Shown in pieces: positions 1 through 12,400 of a DNA stretch of 64,000 nucleotides. The translations under genes were made by a program, and so were the position numbers. The DNA comes from Siderastrea siderea. Its lineage: Eukaryota > Cnidaria > Anthozoa > Scleractinia > Rhizangiidae. A model generated the notes under the pieces. It worked only from the letters and a program-made list of their open reading frames with translations. It made no database searches and had not been told where the DNA came from. Position 1 is the stretch's first letter. Each line of letters begins with the position of its first letter. The stretch covers positions 14,870,453-14,934,452 of the forward strand of contig OZ034978.1 in the NCBI GenBank assembly GCA_964030785.1. Reading direction: 5' to 3'.

Positions 1-2681
1 TGCAAAGAAGACGAATGAAAAGCCAGTCGCTTCAGACCGGTTTGGTTTGTTCTGCCCTAGTACTGTGTTTTCCTTCAATATAAGCATCTAAAGCATGAAC
101 AAAAAACAACAAAAAATTGTACGCATATTTGATGAAAACCAAAAGTAGGACCATCACATGTTGGCAGCTATTGAGTTCTCACTTTACGTGATAATGTTTT
201 TTTAAAGTATTCAATACTTCAAATGAAAGTTTGAACTCCAACCTTTGAGGATTTCAAAAGGAAAGCGTAGGAGCCCCAGCACAATGTTTTAGAAAAATGA
301 TAAGCACGCCATATCGCCACGGGAGTAGGAGATATATGTATTGTCATAAGTATCATTGATAGTGATACAAAGGTCTGCACTTCAGGAAATGAAGGAATCT
401 TTGGAAATATGGTTATTCTTTTGAAACTAATAGCACTGCCTGATAATCTTAAGAACTTGATCCAACCAGGGAAATGCTTAAGCCGTCAGTTTTCAATATC
501 ACCTCAGGGCCTTGATCTTTTTTCTTTTTTTTCAACTGACACAATTTAATCTGTTCGGAGTTTTTAGCTGTACAATAAAGTGCTAGAAGATTCTTGGTAA
601 CAGTATATCATTCCAAGAATTTGTGAACTATAACTTTATTTTGGACAAAATAAATTTAAGATTTTTTAAAATCATTTTTGTATTACCTATTTTGACACTT
701 TCAACTAGCAAAAAAGTAGGAAATTCCTTGTGTTGCACAAATTCTAAACTAGTGACCATTTCAGTAAAGAAGTTTACGCGTTTTCTTCGAGTTGAACCTA
801 CATGTCCATCATCGTCAGGAGCTTTAACGAAGAAACCACTAATGCAAGAATTCGAATGTTTTATGCGTATGAAGCACTCGATTCGTTGAGTGCCCCTGCG
901 ATCCCTACGGGAATTTAACATAAGATAAATCTACTTATGATTCTGTGTAGCTGTTCAATTTTCCAAATTAATTTTGGGCACAGCTTGACCATTCCTTTAT
1001 TTTTTCTTCACAGGAGACAAAATTAAGATAAAACACGTTGGCGTACAATTTGAGAAAAAAGGGTGATCAACTTTCCTTAAAACCCAAACATTTTAAATGG
1101 TCATCTCTGATCGGCGACCCTTCGAACTCTTCTGTAAAAAAAGGACAGGTTACTAATTAGCCTATGCCCAAGTCTATGAAGGAATGTCTGTCGACCACAT
1201 GAGGCGAAAACGTGATCACAGTCCTGTATGCCCACTTTTCCTGCTTGTTAACTATCCATATGTGGTATCTATCCATAGGAAAAGCTACTCACAGACCAAA
1301 ATAATAGAATATCTATTAAATAATATTTAAGTTTTATTAATTTATCAGAATTTTTTTTCACCAGTTGAAGAGGAACTTTTCATCAAAAGCGAAGATTAAT
1401 TGTCTCGTCGAAGTGCCCTGTTTCAGAAGTTTCTAGAAAAACAACTGAAAAAATCCCTTTTAGAGCTGTCAGGGCTTGATATACTGCAAGATCAAATTTA
1501 AGGAAAAGGCTTTCTTATCGAAAACTAAGTTGCATTTTTCAATGCATATGCGCAACTAAAAGGGCACTTTTAATTTTCCCCCAGAATGTCTGGCAATAAA
1601 AAGAAATACTGATGCACTTCCTTTGTGAAACATGGTAGGCAACACGTGCAATATACGTTGAACTGGAACTAAATGTGTATATTAAAATATGAATCGAGGC
1701 AGAATTATTTCTTATTCATAGCTTTCCTTCGTTAATTACCAGCCAGGAATGATTGCACACAGTCCATTACGTAATCCGCATCAAAGCATCTAATATAACA
1801 CATTTTTCGTTCTAAAGGTAGAAGTGGGAACCTCAAACCGTAGAGAAATCCACCAACATGCAATTTTTAACGTTTTATCGTTAGGTACTAATTACTACAG
1901 GGATTGAAACGCTTATCGCATTGAGAGGGAGGATGACAAAACTCTCAACAAGAGACTGGAAGCCTACCAATTTTTCAATGTGCAACGTATACGTATACAT
2001 TTATCAAAAGCAACTGAAATGATACATTGGCAGCATAAACCGCAAATGATAAAAACACCATGGAAAAACTGCAAGCAGAGACGAAAGGGGTTATGTTAGA
2101 GACTTTCCCGATTTTGGCAAAAAATTGCATAAAAAGTCAAATTAAGTAACTATTTTCATACATTAAATGCTCCTGAGTACGAACGATGTTCTAAAAGGGA
2201 GAACAACCATAATCACTTTGTGGCAATTTTTCCAAGAAGCAAGGGAGAGACATGAAAACGGTAGTTTTGTTTTTCAAGTTGCAATCCGTTTCCATCCTAG
2301 CCATACGCAGCCAAACACACATAATTTTAGTTTCAGAGAAACTGGTAGAGTAATTTTAACAAAACTGAACCATTTTTGGGAGGTTTCTTTTGTTTGCAAT
2401 ACGTCTCTTAACTTTTTAAATCCTAAAAAATAGGTTACGGTGCTCCTTTAAAGCAAAGCAGAAGTACCAGTGAGCGTAAATATTCCGCCAAAAGAAACTC
2501 AAGGGGATGTCTTGTGGATAGGGCTTAGTTTTCACATTCCCAATATTACTAGCATTTTCAAAAGCATGGACTTAGATCGAACTACAATAAAAGTCTTGCA
2601 CGCCGTGTTAATTGTCAAGCTGGCTGACAAATTACGGACTTTTATATAAATCACAGATAGCGTTTAAAACATACTACTAAC
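1..2681. other. AT-rich stretch without a supported gene
   Basis: No exon with consistent splice sites and a recognisable protein domain was found here. The open frame at 628-921 (minus) contains the bases that encode a PDDDGHVG stretch; I read this as part of a decayed repeat, because its frame is not phase-compatible with the signal-peptide exon at 2682-2790. Downstream exons of that candidate gene would have to lie here or beyond the left edge, but none could be identified. Confidence 0.4.
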
Positions 2682-2790
2682 CTTCAAAGAGTTGGGCATT
2701 CTTAGGCTTGCCTTTAGGGACGCAAAAAATAATCGGGAAACACACTAACAAGTAAACAACAGTGAAGCGAAACAAGTAAGCTTTCGCCAT
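2682..2790 (-). CDS. Candidate first coding exon: signal peptide of an unknown secreted protein
   Basis: The ATG at 2790 opens a 36-codon exon. It encodes a short basic start (MAKAYLFRF), a hydrophobic core rich in V, L, I and F, and then a Lys- and Pro-rich stretch (CVPKGKPKNAQ). This is the layout of a cleavable secretion signal, probably cut near the Cys-Val-Pro. The exon ends at GAAG followed by GTTAGT, a plausible donor in phase 1, the phase typical of introns after signal-peptide exons. No downstream exon was found toward the left edge, so the mature protein is unknown. An accidental hydrophobic frame is possible. Confidence 0.35.
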
Positions 2791-3518
2791 TGCTTAGGGA
2801 TTTTTTCACTATTCTTTAGCTTCCACTTTGTCGCGATTCTTGGTCTGGCTAAGAACTAATTTTTTTCCTGCTGGTCACCGTTTTAAAACCCTCTGTTGGT
2901 ATTCAAAACACGCCGAACACTGCTTGAAAGAATAGCTTTGTTATGCAGTTGAGCTACACCGATAAAAAGAACTGACCTTTTTACCAGTGGGAAGTTTCTA
3001 GTTAATTCCTAAGCGGACAGTATTAACGAGCTTAAACTATTTTTGTTTTAGCAACCGAATACTGCAGCAATGCTCGACGAGTGTCAGTTTAAAGATTATC
3101 CGACTGAGTTCGGAAAACCTTTGTAATGTGAGGTGAAAATGATTGGCCAATAACCTCCAATTATCAGAAAAATACACCAGAAACTATGCGTCTTGAAATT
3201 AAAAAAAAAATTGGGTAACTCACTCGTGGATTTAGCAAACCGCCTTGAAACTTACAAAACATATGTCGTGTCCCTATTATGTTCAAAAAATGTTGAAAAG
3301 GTTGTTTTTTAAGAGAGTGTTTTAATGAGTCTCTTTTCATCTTTCGCACAGAGGTATAGAGATGAATTTTATCACCATGCTCGAAATCGAGCCATTTTAT
3401 GCCCCAAAATAATTTTTTTTAAGAAAATAACTTTCTTTGGTGGAAATAAAGAAAAGGTGAGTGTAAAATACCAAAAATAAACTTTGTTTTTCACAATTGC
3501 TTCTTGATTATTATTGTT

Positions 3519-3522
<4 letters not shown>

Positions 3523-3555
<33 letters not shown>

Positions 3556-3570
3556 TTATCATTATTATTT
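3523..3570. repeat. AAT/ATT trinucleotide microsatellite
   Basis: An uninterrupted run of AAT units is flanked by ATT units in the opposite sense, so the tract can fold on itself. It has no coding role. Confidence 0.85.
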
Positions 3571-4354
3571 ACTTGAATTTTTGGACATTATATTAAGTTG
3601 CAAGTGTTGACTAATGTTTCAATTCATACGATCTGTAGAAACATTCAAAGAATTAAATATCCAGTTTGCACGATTTCCTCGAAGGCCCTTAAGGCAAATT
3701 GCCAGTAAGAAAGAATCCTTAACAAGAGCTTCTAACACATTGTTATCTCATAATTTCTCAGTATATCGCTTTTTAATTGCTTTAACTGCTGTAAACTGTT
3801 TGGTAACTGAAACCTAAATGAGAGAAAACAGCATGAAAAAGAAAGAAACATTATTGCCATGTATTACATATGCAGCATAATTTTGTAGATCGAACCAGTG
3901 GAAATTGCTATATGATAAGTAGCCAGCAAAATGAGTGGAAAATAAATAAATAAATAAACAAACAAATAAATAAATAAAAAGATGAATCAAAAATTAATCT
4001 TAATGCAAATAAGAATTTTTTTAAGTGGTAACATTCCTTCTTGATAAATGTGCACGAGACTGTACTACATTTAAAAGTCACAAACGCTGCAGGTTTCTTT
4101 CTAAAATGCTGAATATTTTCTTTTTCTCGTCACGGGATAAAAATTCGTTGAAATGATGGCTATTGGATCGATAGAGAAATTGTGCCTATTTCATTGCAAT
4201 AAGGACACACCGCAGTTAACTTCAATTAGAATTAATCTGCTAAACCATTATGCCTCCTCTCAGCAGCAATTGCTTTTATTTGTCTAGGGGGAAATCTCAC
4301 ATAATAGCCGCTCAGTCAATGGGGAGATTGGTTGGCAAATCGTATGATGTTGTT

Positions 4355-4571
4355 TTAACCCTTCTTTCACTCCCATGAGTGCCTTAAATCGAAATTCAAG
4401 ACGAATCCCAAATTTCATTTTGTAAAATACTAAAATATAAATGGTACCATGTGAACGTACTGCTCACGAGGTTTCATTTGAATAGTCACACCATAGGATT
4501 TCATCCACAGACTCAAAAGTTATAATCACCGTAAATGTCTCCATAACTGACTCTGGGAGTGAAAGGGTTAA
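4355..4571. mobile_element. Small TTAA-flanked inverted-repeat element (piggyBac-like MITE)
   Basis: TTAA at 4355-4358 and TTAA at 4568-4571 flank about 209 bp. The ends are near-mirror images: the left reads CCCTTCTTTCACTCCCA and the right, reverse-complemented, reads CCCTTTCACTCCCAGAG, differing by a small insertion. A TTAA target duplication with ends starting CCC(T/A) is characteristic of piggyBac-superfamily transposons. The element has no coding capacity and would need a transposase in trans. Superfamily assignment is inference from the ends only. Confidence 0.75.
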
Positions 4572-5187
4572 AAAGCCGCAGGTTAGAACTTGGTCACAGT
4601 CAATGATGAAACTTAAACAACTGATACTGCAAACACCTTCGGGAGTGGGACATTTACTTACGACTGAATACTTACGAAAACTGGGAAAATCACCCACAAT
4701 TAGAGTTAAACCTGGTGCATAAATTTTGGTTAAAAATTTGTAACTACACCTTGGTCTCAATGAAACATTTTCTTCAGCATTGTAGTTGATTGATTGAGGA
4801 ACAAATGAGCAAAACATGGTTAATGTCCAAACAGGTACAGACCGACACACCCTAGTTTTAAGTCTTTTATTTTAACACAGTTGAGTTGGCGTTGCAGAAA
4901 AAGATGGTTATATCGTCCGTGTGTCTCTATCTTTGAGAAAATCTATTTTTTCAGCCGAGAGGTTTTATGGATTAAAGAAGCGAAGGCTTGTTTCTCCAGC
5001 TAGTTTTTGAGGTAAAAGAACAAACAAATTAGATAAAAGAGACCACCACACAACAGACAAAGGCATAGAGTTCACAATAAAAAGAGGAAGGAGACAACGA
5101 TGACAAGGATCGGGCGAAAATGAAAACACATTGCGAAGGAGGGGGCAAATCCAATCAAAATCCACGTTTTAATTAAGTAACACCCAC

Positions 5188-5272
5188 CTTCCTCTCCGCG
5201 TATTATGCGATATCCGTGGCTGGAAAGAACCACTGAGGATGCTAAACAAAGGGTTAGAAGAACTGACAGCAT
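5188..5272 (-). CDS. Candidate first coding exon: signal peptide of an unknown secreted protein
   Basis: The ATG at 5272 begins MLSVLLTLCLASSVVLSS, a strong hydrophobic signal-peptide core, followed by HGYRIIRGEE. After 28 codons plus one base the frame meets GAAG followed by GTGGGTG, a reasonable phase-1 donor. A TATA-like GTATAAGG lies about 75 bp upstream of the ATG on the same strand, supporting a first exon. Reading through the donor gives a 66-residue frame, so an unspliced small peptide is the alternative. No downstream exon was found, and the mature product is unknown. Confidence 0.4.
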
Positions 5273-8200
5273 CTTGCAAAATTTACTAGGCTGATAAGCT
5301 TAAGTGTTAGCCTGCTTGTTACCCCAGCTCCAGTAATACTGATGCCTTATACTCGCACTTCAGTATTTAATGGATACCCCTGCTTGAAATAGAATTCTGC
5401 CAATTCTTTCGGCAAATTATCAGCCCCTTTTCACGATTGCTGAAGTGGCAGGTGATTTGACGAAACACGACAGAATCCTCTGTATAAGTATTTAAAGTAT
5501 GGAAATCTTTGTTTTTCAGCGAAAAGGTTTCTCTTTGGCAAGTAATTTGAGTGAAGATTTGAGTGAATCTCGACAGGGAGGTGTACTGTAACCGTGTACT
5601 TGTTGACACATGCTCTTTGAGAATGGATGAAGAACGATAATAATGAATTTGAAAGCCTCCACTTGATCGCCTTTGGAATTTTGAAAATGAACTTGAGAAT
5701 CTGAAAGGCTAATCCAGATGTTTGTTTGCGAAAAGCTTGCGGTACTCGCCATTACCATAAGCAACGTCATCAAATTGGAAATTCTTGTCGGAAAAACGAA
5801 TGCTTTACATCATTCGGAGGGAAAGGTATGCATGGTATAGCTGATTTCACTGCCCAGATAGAAAATACTTTCATGTTAACCCGTGAAGCTTTGGCCATAT
5901 GCATTGATGCAAAAGCCCAGTATCTTTGCTATAAAATTCAACGCGACATACTCTCAACAGGGTTGCCTTTGAGGTCCTTTGAGGCGGTCGCCCCAAAGTA
6001 AAAGTATCGGTTAATTTTTCAAGCACTGGTTCATTGACACTTTTAACTGTCGAAAGACTTATGAGCTTTTTCGGGAGCTGACATCCACGTTTGATGACAA
6101 AGATATCATCATTTGTCTCCTGATAGCTAAGTTTGCGCGTAACACTTGGTAGACCTCTCTTTGAGGTTTGGCGGTAGATGCTACCTTATTTTTGTCCAGT
6201 CTGTACTCAGAGCACTTGGATGTGACTCTCCTTATAGCACAGACGTGGCAAAAACATACCCTTATAATGCCTTCTGACGAAAAATCTCTGTGCTTGAGTG
6301 CTTTTATTAGACCGTCCCTTGACGGTCAAATTTAGCGCCATTTGTCTGATAAAGACGTTTAAGTGGTAGTTTATTTGATGGACCTCCTTTAAAGGACCGA
6401 CGATAAAAAATTTCCGTCAATTATCTTGACGGCCTATTTTGATCTATTTGACTCTAGCTTGGCCAATGCAAGTTTGACCGCTGCAAAAATCTCTTCTTAT
6501 ATACAGTGGGTTATGGGTTTTAATTAACCTCCACGCCTGTTTTCAGTGCTGTTGATTTCCTGAAAAATTTGGTAGTTTGGATGGTATGTTTCTGGAGTGA
6601 AGAGTCACTTTTAGCGTCTATGAGGTCGTCATAAAGGGAATTTGTTTGTTTTGCTAGAGGTTTTTCCTCTACATACCCTTTTTAAATTTTCAAAAACTAA
6701 ACCGTCCTATACTTCGCCTCTAACAAAATTGTAAAAGAAGTAAATTATCAAAACTCTTAAGTATGGGCTGCATACAAAATTCTCAAGATTAAAATGTTCT
6801 GTTCCTGAGACGAGACTTAGACATTTCCAAATCGTCAAAATTCGTTCTCCCTGAACAAAGTTTTAAGTTAAGAAAGACCATCATTTGATCTGAGTGATTT
6901 TAAACAAATTTACATATACTTTTATCCATGCTGCTATTTTAAAAACAACTGGGAAACCCAGCGATACTGATTACGTTTTGGCAGCTCAGCTCAAGGAATT
7001 AACTGTAATTTTAATATTTCTGTACTATACATGTAATATACATGTAAATAGTTAGCAGGTCCACATCAGCGTTTGCTGCCTTACTTTAACCTGTTTTACC
7101 AATTTCGAAGAATTTCTGTTTTTATAGAGCTATAATTAACTTGCACATATTTGAGTTAAAAGAGTAAAGTTACTTACTCGTTGTACCTATGCAGCTACAA
7201 AGCTTCGTTGAAAGACTCTCATATTTTTGTCAAAACATATTTTGTACTATCGTCTGATAACTCTTGATTGGTTAATAAAAGAGACAACCAGCAGCCCATA
7301 AAAGCATCTTAACATTGACAAAATACTAGCCTGAAGGCGCTCCTTAGTGAGGAATGGGGTGAAACGAAAAAGGCTTTTCGTCCATTCCCCAATTGCCTAG
7401 TATTGTGAAGAATGTTTGAAAAGAGCTCAGTATTAACCAGCTCAAGGCCGTTGGGTCATTAGCTCAACCTTGATTTGAAGACCACTTTCTCGACAGTTTA
7501 GTTAATCACTCACGACACTCTACAGTTCAAAGTATTTTAAACCAGTTTCTATTAACATTTCGTAGTCCGGGTAGAGAATGTGCCTTGCCAAATCCTTCGT
7601 ATTATGTTGAGAGACAATTGGAAACATATGAAATGCGCCAAACTGGCAATTACTCTGACCAAGGTCAAAGCATTTTCAAAGACGCGTTTTAGCCTGTAAA
7701 GTTTAGCTTCCGACCGCAGGGCTATTCAGCTTTTGACTACGTAATCGAAATGGGAACAACTGTCCGTGTTTTAACTGAAAAGCGCCTAACATTACCAACC
7801 AAACCCTAAGTCGTGTAACGTGGCTCCTTCTACCTTATGAAATCCCGGTGCGACTATTCAAATTAAAAAAAGGCGCATTCATTAGTACATGAGCGTCCTG
7901 AAAGCGTGACAGTATTATGCTGTATTAATTTAAGGTGCATGGTTCTCATCTTTGAATTTATGGTTCGTAAAGCGTGACTATTAAAGTGAAAACTTCTGAG
8001 AAGTGCTCTTCATTGATCCTACAAATAGCATAGAAGTTAAGTTTGTTTGCTTGAGATACTGCTTCATATTTTGCTACTCTTCCTTATCGAGGTCTCTGGC
8101 CACGCCTTACGAGTTCTAATTCCGTCAATAGAACTATTGTTTAGTTATTAAATGAGATAAATTCCTTGAAGACCACAATTTGCATTGACTGCAATTTGCA

Positions 8201-9304
8201 TTGATCGCTTACTGCGACGTGAATTCTACAGATGGGCATCAGATGGGCATCTTAAACGACTGAGCATTTTTGAGATTTTATCACATCAAGTTAATTACGT
8301 TTTTGATCTTCAATTCATTTCAGAGATGTTTCGAACTTTCGAGTAGAGTGAAACAGCACTTTTTCTGTTACTCAGTCTTGCAGTACTTCAATTCATAAGC
8401 AGGATGAAATAAGGGATTGTTATAGAATTTGATTGGATCTGATTAAAAATAAGTAGGACACCCAGCAGATGAAAGCAGTAAAGTGCTTCAGTAGTAGCAC
8501 CGTATTTTTGACGTAAATAACTCCTTAACGTTTTTCTATATGTCAACGTCTACGTGCAGCAGTCGGATTTTTTCCCGAGAATTCACCCCGACGTGTTTGT
8601 TAAAACACTGTTTATGCAATATCTTACCTAGCCTATATTTTAAACAACTCCTGTTAACTCTGTGGTGACGAGTACCTTGTCTATCGGCAATGTTATATAA
8701 AACTAGTATATTTCTTTCTCCAAAGGTGTCATAAATCTACTGTTCATTTGGAAAGAGTTATAAGCTACAAACGAGGAAACATTCTAGAGGCCTTTAAGTT
8801 ATGTCCCCAGACAACATGGATTCAATAGATAAGCTCAGTTTATTCTACGATTTTATTAAATCTAACTAATTAAGCTTGATGTCCAGTTAAGTTGAAAGGG
8901 TAAATTCCTTTGCTCACCGTTTCTGTGAATAACTAAATGTTCATCTGATGTATCTAAGGGAAAAGGATAATTATCTTTCTTTTACTTTCCTAAGTGTTTA
9001 CAGTTAACGTTGAAGTTAATTTCTAGAACAAATGTTGTTTAATAATAAGATGAACACAACTCCGTTTCTTGTTTGAAAGCGATCACAGGATCGTCTTGGA
9101 AAATTTTGCCAAATCACACTTTGGAAAGAAATTGTACACTGAATAAGTTCGCAGCTTTTATGATAGTAAATTTGTAGGTTTTCTGATATAGCACATCTTT
9201 GCCCCCATCCTCCCTCAATGTTGACAGGAGGAATTCCGGAAAGATTTCTTGTATAATTCGCTAGAAGAAACATTCGTTATACAAAACAGGGAGAACGACT
9301 GACT
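5273..9304. other. AT-rich stretch, no supported gene
   Basis: Apart from the TATA-like box upstream of the 5272 exon, nothing with coding structure, RNA-gene structure or clear transposon ends was seen. A short imperfect inverted repeat around 7327-7405 (GGAATGGGG ... CATTCCCC) is the only local structure noted. Confidence 0.35.
5345..5352 (-). promoter_or_regulatory. TATA-like box upstream of the 5272 signal-peptide exon
   Basis: On the minus strand the sequence GTATAAGG lies about 75 bp before the candidate ATG, a usual spacing for a short 5' leader. In AT-rich DNA such matches are common, so support is weak. Confidence 0.22.
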
Positions 9305-9493
9305 TTAGTTTGAAGGGCCACGTATCAGTTTGTACCTAAATTTTAACAATTTAAAGATAAGTGAACCCTGTATGTACGTTTTAGCTGAGATTACGGAATA
9401 TGTGACGTGGTAACTACCATCAAACATATTTGCATAAAGGAGCATCAGTCCCAAACCATGAAAGGCTCCCAGCAGGACAAAAACTAGTCTCAT
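9305..9493 (-). CDS. Weak candidate: short secreted peptide or first exon
   Basis: The frame starts MRLVFVLLGAFHGLGLMLLY, a basic residue followed by a long hydrophobic run that could be a signal peptide or signal anchor, and continues for 62 residues with no recognised domain. Just below it (9016-9273, same strand) is a frame carrying five cysteines that could belong to the same gene, but I could not place a convincing intron between them. AT-rich DNA produces such frames by chance. Confidence 0.2.
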   Translation of the reverse strand: MRLVFVLLGAFHGLGLMLLYANMFDGSYHVTYSVISAKTYIQGSLIFKLLKFRYKLIRGPSN

Positions 9494-12400
9494 CTCTCAC
9501 TGAGTAGCAAATAGGTTCCCCGTTGTTTTTAATCCTCTAAATACCGCCATTAAACGACAGTGGTGGCGTTTTCAAAGGCAATTATTGCATTTTTGTATGG
9601 TCCACTACTGTGTTTAGCATGGGTGTGACTAGTAAGGCCGGTCCTCGGTCAATCTTAAATCCACGGTTTTTAACAGTCAGTGTCATCAATGATAAGCTGC
9701 AACCTGGGACGTTTTTTTTTTTCAGTAACAGATCGTGTATGGAAAGTAATTTGAATGGTTTCCGATACTGTGAGAGTCAATTCATCGCATACATTTTCTT
9801 GAAAGACATAGACAACAAAAAAATGAAACTTTTATATGGAGTTGTTAGGTGCAGAGTATAGACATGATTGGACTGAACAATTACAGGTAGTGGTTTAAAT
9901 GAAGTAAACCTAGCCTTGTCTGACTATATGGTGAGGGGTGGCACATGCTTGCTTGTCTACCATATCTGTCACATTATCTTTTCTCGACGCATATATTCCA
10001 GACGGAACCCGAGCAGAAAAATATCCATTTCAGACAAACTGGAGCCGATACTTGCCCTTTGCAATACTATCGGTCCTCTGTGATGGCAAGATATACGTTC
10101 AAACCCCTATAGTACAAATAAAAAACCTAGACTAGGATATAGGAGTTTAAACTTTATGCAATACTAGAATTACTGAGGTAAATGTAGGCACATTCTGTAG
10201 AGAACGATCTGAATATCGATCAAGCAAGTACGAGTTCAACATCATGGTTCCATCAAACAATTTATATACTTACAGAGAATCGTACATGAAATTTCTGATG
10301 TCACAATTTGTCCGTGACAAGGTGGCTGTGTTGAGATCTAACAGTGAATTCAGCAGTGAGCTGTTACCGAGCAATTCATTATCAGAAGAGTAGCTCCGTC
10401 GGATGCACCGGATAACTTTCGGAAATCTTTTACAAGCCGGAAATCTTTTACAAGCCGTGCTGATAAGATTTTATTCGATTAACTCGACCACCGCATTGTG
10501 CGATAGTTTCATGTCATCTTCACATTCATTATCTTAAACGATGACTGAGTCGGAGGTCAGAGGTAAGCTGTGCTGTTTAGGGTATAGATTACAAGTGAAG
10601 ACTGGAAAAAAGGTGACTTTTTAATCTGCTCGAACGTCTCTAGATGAGTAGATCATAATTCCTTAGAAAAATGTAAAACATCATTTAAATTTATGATTTT
10701 CTGATAATACAAGCACTACTATATATCGAACACAATCGTGCGGTTTTGATACGTTGTTTTGTTTGCAATCCCCGCGTTGCTCTCTATCATATCTTGGGGC
10801 TCTAGCCTTCATACTTTCACAGTTGCTCCCCAGCAGATCCATAAAAGTCGTCGCTGGACGTCCATTCGATCTTTACCTTGGGATGACTCCCAGAACAACA
10901 ACTGTGACACAACCTCGGTTTTAATTCTCAAACAGTGTCGTCTGAACCTAAGTCTGTTTGCTCTGGGAGATCAGCTGATGGATTAATAAAAATATATCAG
11001 ACTCTACATTATAACAGAAAGCTTCAATTCGAGGCAGCCTGGACGCAGACGTCTTCCATTCTTTTCCGAGGCCTTTGGTAAAAACAAAAATCGGCTTCTT
11101 TCTCGGTTGAGAGTGTACAATTTTGTCTTCTTAACTGTTCACTTTATTGTTGCTCACATATTTGACGGTCTTGGTATCCAGGGAGGTCTCTAATTCTTAA
11201 TTCTGCAGATTTCCATAAATTGGCAAAGAAACCCAGTTGGCAGGGATTGTAAAACTTTTGGAATGTCAAAAGTCCATATCATTAATCAGCAGTTCATGAA
11301 TAGTAGAACAGTGGGCAAGGGCGTTTATACTTAGATCGAGGTCAGATACGAATAGAGGAAGCTGGCGAGGCTTTCGGCAAGACACCCAGTGGGTTTCATT
11401 CCGTATCAACAAATATCGGGGGGGGGGGGGGGGGGTTAACTCAGTAAAGAACAAATTAATCTTTTTCTACCTATCCCAAAGTAGGAAGGAACGTCCTTTG
11501 ACGGGGTATAACCCTCTTAAATGAGCGTGGTCAAAGCCACTTTTAAAAATACATTATTGAAACCTACTGACATTTTCTCACTGTTTTTAAAGTAAAATTG
11601 TTTGCGTTCTTTTATTAAATCGAGCAAATAAAGAGAATATCCTCTTCATCTGAGTAATTTATCATATTGCGATTATAAATAGTTTCGAGCGTGCTATTTC
11701 TCGTTTTTGGCTTTTTTCGTTATAAATCAGTTTCATTTAGTAGATGCCATGTACTATGTTTTAGTAAGGGCTTCACTGATATAGAGAGGTGTAAACCTAA
11801 GAAAGGTTATTCGGAATAAATAACTAAATAAAAAAACCTTGAATTCCTTGCTATTACAGGTGTATGCAAAGAAACAATATATTAGTTTTCTTGAAAGACC
11901 CATGTTTCCATTGTTATAGATGCCTCTTTTGCTGTTCCGACTGAAGCATAAAAGGAGCCGACGGGTGATGGATTATGGAACGATAGTGAAGGGTCAAGCA
12001 TATCAAGGGATGACCTTCCCAAAATGGAAGCTTGCGCTTGGCGCATGTGAGTGGCTACCAAATTTGAAGAATTAGCAAGTACAAATATTAGTTATATCAT
12101 TTATTTTCACTCAGTTCTGGAGAGGTCAGAAATGAATTATATTGAGAACAGAAACTAAACCGAAACAAACAAATAAACTAGCAGGTATATGACAGGTATC
12201 AGGAGCCCCGCGCTCCGAGAATTCTTACAAACTCTTACACAATTATTGAGACACTTAAAGCAAAGAGCTACGTAAGAAGTGCGGCCTTATCATAACAATG
12301 AAGAAGAGGAAACGCTGCAATCTTCAAATATCAAGAGCATGTCCAATCAATCATTGATTGAGACTGAACATTAAACAGTGAACAAAACTGATTTACACAC

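Larger units (their letters stand above)
2791..5187. other. Repeat-bearing stretch without supported exons
   Basis: It contains an ATT/AAT run at about 3523-3570, an AAAT/AAAC-rich run at about 3938-3980, and the TTAA-flanked element at 4355-4571, which is described separately. I found no exon that joins in phase to the signal-peptide candidate at 5188-5272. The frame at 4464-4850 (minus) overlaps the TTAA-flanked element and is not taken as a gene. Confidence 0.4.

Noticed and set aside
628..921. A frame with an RRKR dibasic site that suggested a propeptide
   Set aside because: The frame is phase-incompatible with the nearby signal exon, and the GACGATGATGGACATGTAGG stretch resembles retroelement-associated repeats. 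No domain was recognised.
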